Source: CAYYJM01 sp964471755 (lineage in GTDB: Bacteria > Planctomycetota > Planctomycetia > Gemmatales > Gemmataceae). From it: a stretch of 9,630 nucleotides of DNA. Of the stretch, positions 6,450-9,630 are shown piece after piece. The position numbers were made by a program, and so were the translations under genes. Every line of letters begins with the position of its first letter. Position 1 is the stretch's first letter. Location: the NCBI GenBank assembly GCA_964471755.1, contig CAYYJM010000245.1, positions 1-9,630 of the forward strand. The letters are read 5' to 3'. The notes under the pieces were generated by a model that was not told the origin of the DNA, did no database searches, and saw nothing but the letters and a program-made list of their open reading frames with translations.

Positions 6450-7382
6450 TCAGGCTGCCCGTTTGCCCAGCATTCCGCCAGGGGACCGAATCGGCGCGTC
6501 GCTCGACGGCGTCTCGTCGTGATCGACGGCCAGGTGTTGCGCCAGTAGCTGAGCCAGTTCGACGTTCAGGGGATGCCCCGAACGGCAGGCGACGACATGG
6601 CCGACCAGATCGACGCCGAGCAGGGCCAGATCGCCGACCATGTCGAGAACCTTGTGCCGGGCCGGCTCATTGGCGAAGCGGAGCGTGTTGTCGATCACGC
6701 CGTGGGCTCCGAAGACGAGCAGGTCGGCCGAGGTGGTTCGTGAGCCGAGCCCCAGGCGACGCAACTCGGCCACCTCCCGTTCGAGCAGGAAGGTCCGACA
6801 GGGGGCGATCGACTGAATGAAGGTTCCAGGCGTGAGAACCTCGGTATGGAGTTGTCGCCCAATCGGCGACGGGTATCCGTAGTCGAGAAAATAGGAGAGC
6901 GTGAGCGCGTCCGCGTCACCGGGATGGCAGGCGAGCGTGGCCTTGCCAGCCCGGACGACGACGCTGCGCTGGACCTGATAGATCGGCCGGCAGGTCGGCT
7001 GCGCGACGGAGCCAGCCTCCAGGAGGGCCTGGACGAAGCCGAGCGCCGAACCGTCCAGGCCGGGCGGTTCGGGAGCATCGACCTCGATTCGGCAGTTGTC
7101 GATCTTGAGCCCGGCCAGAGCGGCCAGGACGTGTTCGACCAGGCTGACCTCGGCGTGAGCCTGGCCCAGGGTCGTTCGCCGGGCCGTGCCGGTGACCTGA
7201 TCGACGCGAGCCGGGATGCTCGGTCGCTGGCGCAGGTCAGTCCGAACGAAGACGATTCCGTGTGACGGTGCCGCTGGCAGGAAGCGCAGGCGAACGTTCG
7301 CCCCGGTCAGGTAACCGATCCCGCGAACCTCGGCCGGGCGGCTGAGCGTTCGTTCCTGTCGTGAGCCGATTCGGCGCATCAT
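6450..7382 (-). CDS. lpxC: UDP-3-O-acyl-N-acetylglucosamine deacetylase LpxC
   Basis: LpxC is the zinc-dependent cytoplasmic enzyme that removes the acetyl group from UDP-3-O-acyl-GlcNAc, the committed step of lipid A synthesis. The 310-residue length fits the family (E. coli 305). Recognisable motifs are VEH (E83 general base, H84 zinc ligand) followed by AALAGLKIDN and DGSA. Further along are RHKVLDMVGD (H243 and D247 zinc ligands, K244, D251) and RSGHPLN (H270, catalytic acid). The N-terminal domain aligns through RTLSRP--VRGIG--TG--V and GIVF-RTDL. One departure: the LH of the usual GLHTG loop (H19 in E. coli) is YL here (residues 24-25). Two tandem ATGs start the gene, with AAGGAGG about 9 nt upstream. 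It lies 42 bp after the second ompH-like gene and 41 bp before the oxidoreductase, so it is almost certainly co-transcribed with both. Confidence 0.96.
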   Translation of the reverse strand: MMRRIGSRQERTLSRPAEVRGIGYLTGANVRLRFLPAAPSHGIVFVRTDLRQRPSIPARVDQVTGTARRTTLGQAHAEVSLVEHVLAALAGLKIDNCRIEVDAPEPPGLDGSALGFVQALLEAGSVAQPTCRPIYQVQRSVVVRAGKATLACHPGDADALTLSYFLDYGYPSPIGRQLHTEVLTPGTFIQSIAPCRTFLLEREVAELRRLGLGSRTTSADLLVFGAHGVIDNTLRFANEPARHKVLDMVGDLALLGVDLVGHVVACRSGHPLNVELAQLLAQHLAVDHDETPSSDAPIRSPGGMLGKRAA

Positions 7383-7424
7383 GGCGTCTGGCCTCCTTGC
7401 CGCAACTCATTCCTGCGGAGCGAG

Positions 7425-8066
7425 TTACTCGTCCGCGTCGCGTTCCTTGTAGCGGGCGTTCAGTTCGTTCAGGATCACCTCGGTGATGTCCAGGCCGGGC
7501 GCGAGGTAGAGCGGCATCGCTGCGCCGGCCTGCATCTTGCGTGAGACGTTCATGGGGGCGAAGAATTCCGGCGTGCCCGGCGTGGCGTCGTTGAAGTGCA
7601 GAACGGCGTCGAGGCCCTCCTGGCGAGCGTAGGCCGCGGTGGCTTCCCGAATCTCGCGGTAGAGTTCGACCACCTGCTCGTCGCTCGATCGGCCGACCCG
7701 GCTCTTCCCTTCGGTGAGCATGTCCTCGATCTGGCGCTGAATGTCGCGGGCGTGCCGTTCGCCGCTCTGGCGATCCTCGATCGACACGCCGGGCTGGCTG
7801 AACTCCTTCACCTGGGCCTCGAGCTGGTTCTTGAGCTTCTTGATGCGAACCTCGACCTTCTCAACCTGGCCCTTCATGACGGTCGCGAAGTGCTGGAACT
7901 TCTTGTACCCTTTGACGACCTGGCCGAGGTTGAGGTAGGCCGTCTTGCCTCGGAGGCCGGCGGAGCCCGGCTTGCGGGCCTCCACGTCGTCCGAGCCGTG
8001 AGACCCGAACGTCAGAACACCCAGGGCGACGACCACGAGAACGAAAACACCGGATCGCTTCATCAT
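7425..8066 (-). CDS. OmpH/Skp-family periplasmic protein, second copy
   Basis: This 213-residue protein belongs to the OmpH/Skp family of periplasmic chaperones for outer-membrane proteins. It starts with a hydrophobic export signal (about residues 3-20; the cleavage site is unclear, perhaps after VEA-30). A short beta segment TAYLNLGQVVKGY (42-54) and two long charged helices (about 60-150) forming the expected tentacle follow. After these come the return strand GLDAVLHFND (151-160) and a C-terminal helix DITEVILNELNARY. Between the last two is an insertion with RKMQAGAAMPLY that is absent from E. coli Skp and shared with the upstream paralogue. Two tandem ATGs (8061-8066) follow an AGGA at 11-12 nt spacing. 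It is the second gene of the operon and directly precedes lpxC. It is more diverged and more basic in its first helix than its neighbour, which suggests division of labour. Confidence 0.9.
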   Translation of the reverse strand: MMKRSGVFVLVVVALGVLTFGSHGSDDVEARKPGSAGLRGKTAYLNLGQVVKGYKKFQHFATVMKGQVEKVEVRIKKLKNQLEAQVKEFSQPGVSIEDRQSGERHARDIQRQIEDMLTEGKSRVGRSSDEQVVELYREIREATAAYARQEGLDAVLHFNDATPGTPEFFAPMNVSRKMQAGAAMPLYLAPGLDITEVILNELNARYKERDADE

Positions 8067-8105
8067 GAGGCGATTTTCCTGTGCGGCGAGGGCGGGGGGA
8101 AAGGA

Positions 8106-8135
8106 CCCCGGCCGGCCCTCGCAGAACGGCCGGGG
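8106..8135 (-). other. Intercistronic hairpin between the two ompH-like genes
   Basis: The arms ccccggcc (8106-8113) and ggccgggg (8128-8135) pair perfectly over 8 bp with a 14-nt loop, 12 nt after the upstream stop codon. On the minus-strand RNA it is followed by UCCUUUCCCCCC, which is pyrimidine-rich but not a clean U-tract. It could stabilise the upstream mRNA or partly terminate, lowering expression of the second ompH-like gene, lpxC and the oxidoreductase. Confidence 0.4.
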
Positions 8136-8147
8136 ACACGGGATCGG

Positions 8148-8819
8148 TCACTGGCCTGGCCGGGCACCGCCCTGCTTGGCCTTCCACTGTGCGTAGCCCT
8201 GGTTCAGCGTCTCTTTCACCAGGGGGCTGATGTCCAGGGCCGGGTGAATGTAGAGCGGCATCATGGCCCCGGCCTGCATCTTGCGGGCAATGTTGCCCGG
8301 GCTGTAGTATTCCGGCGTGTTCGACGGCGCGTCGTTGAAGTGCAGCACCATCTCGTAGCCGCGGGCGTTGGCGTAGCGGATGGCCGTGTCCTGGATCTCG
8401 CGGTACAGGATGACCATCTGCTCGTCGCTCTTCTGGCCGACGTAGCGCTTGCCCTCGTTGGTGATGTCCTCGATCTCGCGCTGCACGCCCTTGATGTCCC
8501 TCTCGTACTTGAGGCGCTGGTCCTGAGTGACCTCCGGCTTGCTCGCCTCCTTGATGATGGCGTCGTAGGCGGCCTTCTTGCCCTTGACCCGTTCCTCGTA
8601 GACTTCCACCTGCTTCTTCATGTGCGTGGAGAAATCGACGTACTTGTCGTAGTTCTTGACGACGTAGGACAGGTTGATGACGGCCACGCGGGTCGTCGGC
8701 TGGCTGGCGGCGGCCGCCGGCTGGTTGTTCGGGGCCTGGGCCACGGTCTGGCTGGTCAGCAGGGCGAGGCCGCTCAGAACGGCCGTCACCAGCAGCAGCG
8801 AGAAGAGTCTCTTCTTCAC
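8148..8819 (-). CDS. OmpH/Skp-family periplasmic protein, first copy
   Basis: This 223-residue protein is an OmpH/Skp-like periplasmic chaperone candidate. It has a classical signal peptide (basic MKKR, hydrophobic 5-22) with likely cleavage after TVA (27) or AQA (29), and then a Gln/Ala/Pro-rich spacer. The family strand RVAVINLSYVVKNY (44-57) follows, with two long charged helices (about 62-152), the strand GYEMVLHFND and a C-terminal helix. It shares the insertion NDA---TPE---P-N--RKMQAGA-MPLY with the downstream paralogue, so the pair arose by tandem duplication before substantial divergence. GTG at 8817-8819 is taken as the start because AGGAG lies 9 nt upstream. An ATG 16 nt upstream is out of frame. 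This is the first gene of the minus-strand operon, with its promoter in the divergent region 8820-9043. Confidence 0.92.
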   Translation of the reverse strand: MKKRLFSLLLVTAVLSGLALLTSQTVAQAPNNQPAAAASQPTTRVAVINLSYVVKNYDKYVDFSTHMKKQVEVYEERVKGKKAAYDAIIKEASKPEVTQDQRLKYERDIKGVQREIEDITNEGKRYVGQKSDEQMVILYREIQDTAIRYANARGYEMVLHFNDAPSNTPEYYSPGNIARKMQAGAMMPLYIHPALDISPLVKETLNQGYAQWKAKQGGARPGQ

Positions 8820-8926
8820 GTTCTCGTCTCCTCATGAGACGGCGACCGGGTCGGCTACTCCACGGCGGTTGCTCCGCCGGGCGCGAGCGTCCCTCTTCGC
8901 CTCCCCCATTGTTCCGGACTGGCGAC

Positions 8927-8953
8927 ACTATCGCTGGCCGCCGGCCGAATCAA
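8927..8953 (-). promoter_or_regulatory. Candidate promoter for the ompH-lpxC operon
   Basis: On the minus strand, TTGATT (8948-8953) and GATAGT (8927-8932) each match the sigma-70 consensus at 4 of 6 positions with a 15-bp spacer, slightly short of optimal. It lies about 110 nt upstream of the first ompH start, in the only divergent intergenic region of the window, where the operon promoter should be. Planctomycete promoters are poorly defined, so this is tentative. Confidence 0.3.
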
Positions 8954-8970
8954 GCCGAACCGCTACGGCC

Positions 8971-8999
8971 TCGACTTGAAACGGTCGGCTCGCTATACC
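8971..8999 (+). promoter_or_regulatory. Candidate promoter for the lipoprotein gene
   Basis: TCGACT (8971-8976) and TATACC (8994-8999) each match the sigma-70 -35 and -10 consensus at 4 of 6 positions and are separated by the optimal 17 bp. The predicted start site at about 9006 would give a leader of about 38 nt before the ATG at 9044. It lies 17 bp from the minus-strand candidate, so the two could compete or be co-regulated. Confidence 0.4.
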
Positions 9000-9043
9000 T
9001 TGGGTCGGTTTGGCGATCAAGAGGGAGCGGAGGAATAGGCCCA

Positions 9044-9430
9044 ATGATCACTTCCCGCTGGTCGATCTGGCTACTGCTGCTGCCGCTGGCTCTGGTCGGC
9101 TGCGGCAAGGGCGAGCCCACTCTGATGCCCGTCGAGGGGCGCATCCTGTTTCGTGGTCAGCCTGTGGATGCCGGCACGGTCGTCTTCACTCCCGACCCGG
9201 AGCGCGGCAACAACGGCCCGATCGCCTGGGCGGAGATTCTGCCCGACGGCCGATTCCGTCTCAAGAGCGACGACCGCGACGGAGCTGTCCCGGGCTGGCA
9301 TCGCATCACGATCGCCGGGTCGAGCCATCAGGTGGTCGTGCCAGCCTACTACCGCGATCCGGAGCGTGCGCACCTGTTCCGCGAGATCCAGCCGGACGCC
9401 TCCGGCCCGGTGGAACTGAACCTGGATTGA
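9044..9430 (+). CDS. Small lipoprotein with carboxypeptidase-regulatory-like (transthyretin-like) domain
   Basis: This 128-residue protein carries a short lipoprotein signal: hydrophobic residues 7-17, then the lipobox LVGC with the lipidated Cys at position 20. The mature part is a single compact beta-rich domain. It starts VEGRILFRGQPVDAGTVVFT, continues through LPDGRFRL and ends PGWHRITIAGSS. This pattern (V-G-V-f-GqPv--G-V-F, then DG-F-L, then G-Y-v-i) is typical of the many small planctomycete lipoproteins with a carboxypeptidase-regulatory-like or transthyretin-like fold, whose function is unknown. The ATG at 9044 is preferred over longer in-frame starts because GGAGGA lies about 9-10 nt upstream and the signal peptide starts there. 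It is divergent from the ompH operon and 84 bp upstream of the next plus-strand gene. It is probably anchored in an envelope membrane facing the periplasm. Confidence 0.85.
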   Translation: MITSRWSIWLLLLPLALVGCGKGEPTLMPVEGRILFRGQPVDAGTVVFTPDPERGNNGPIAWAEILPDGRFRLKSDDRDGAVPGWHRITIAGSSHQVVVPAYYRDPERAHLFREIQPDASGPVELNLD

Positions 9431-9514
9431 CACGCCTCCCGTCGTCCGGGTAGCTTCTCGCCCAGCCCGCTCGCCCGTTCGTGGTCAGCATTCCATTCGG
9501 CCAGGGAAGGTCGC

Positions 9515-9630
9515 ATGAATCCCTTTGTTCGCGGCCTGGTTCGGGCCGCCGCCGAGTCGTTCACCTTCGCCGGGCCCATCCTTGAAGTGGGCAGTCGGCT
9601 CGTGCCCGGCCAGGAGGCGCTCGGTTCGCC
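9515..9630 (+). CDS. Probable SAM-dependent methyltransferase, N-terminal fragment
   Basis: Only the first 38 codons are inside the window. The start ATG at 9515-9517 follows GGGAAGG at about 4 nt spacing. The residues AGPILEVGSRLVPGQEALGS look like motif I of a class I SAM-dependent methyltransferase, in which a G-x-LEVG-G-type glycine loop binds the cofactor. The variant LEVGSR is one I associate with planctomycete and other bacterial Methyltransf_11-type proteins that act on unknown, often cell-surface or secondary-metabolite, substrates. The Gly-rich loop comes unusually early (about residue 20), which fits a compact enzyme with no N-terminal extension. The substrate cannot be inferred from this fragment. 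Confidence 0.65.
   Translation, partial: MNPFVRGLVRAAAESFTFAGPILEVGSRLVPGQEALGS

Noticed and set aside
7596..8837. A 413-codon plus-strand open frame antisense to the ompH-like genes
   Set aside because: It is Leu/Val/Asp-rich, antisense to charged helices, a common artefact; it has no motif or independent regulatory signals.
7861..8928. A 355-codon minus-strand open frame spanning the promoter region and both ompH-like genes
   Set aside because: It overlaps the true genes in another frame and encodes Arg/Gly/Pro-rich sequence; the real frames have signal peptides and family motifs.

Overview
This 9.6 kb window is GC-rich and looks like a chromosomal segment of a planctomycete, most likely of the Gemmata/Isosphaera group. 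I infer this from two tandem OmpH/Skp-like genes directly before lpxC, a small lipoprotein with a carboxypeptidase-regulatory-like domain, a fused MFS/spermidine-synthase-type membrane protein, and a giant acidic TPR protein. No tRNA, rRNA, CRISPR array, insertion sequence or phage gene is visible.

Most of the window is one co-directional block on the minus strand, transcribed from about 8820 down to 1. In transcription order it holds two OmpH/Skp-family periplasmic chaperone-like proteins (8148-8819 and 7425-8066), lpxC (6450-7382) and a Gfo/Idh/MocA oxidoreductase (5304-6408). The last of these is interrupted by a 10-N assembly gap that appears to be an artefact. Then come a 255-bp intergenic region, a 1589-residue single-pass membrane protein (279-5048), a 152-bp intergenic region with two strong hairpins, and the first 42 codons of a fused MFS/spermidine-synthase-like protein (1-126). 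The first four genes are separated by only 41 to 81 bp and are probably one operon for outer-membrane and lipid A biogenesis: OmpH/Skp proteins chaperone outer-membrane proteins, LpxC performs the committed step of lipid A synthesis, and the Gfo/Idh enzyme could modify a nucleotide sugar for the same pathway.

On the plus strand, divergent from the operon across a 224-bp promoter region, lie a 128-residue lipoprotein (9044-9430) and the start of a methyltransferase-like gene (9515 to the window end).

The least explained element is the giant protein. It has about 585 acidic, repeat-rich residues predicted to be cytoplasmic, a Gly/Leu-rich transmembrane helix, and about 975 predicted periplasmic residues made of TPR-like helices, Pro-rich linkers and a coiled coil. 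Its place downstream of the envelope operon suggests an envelope-spanning scaffold, but I do not recognise a characterised homologue.
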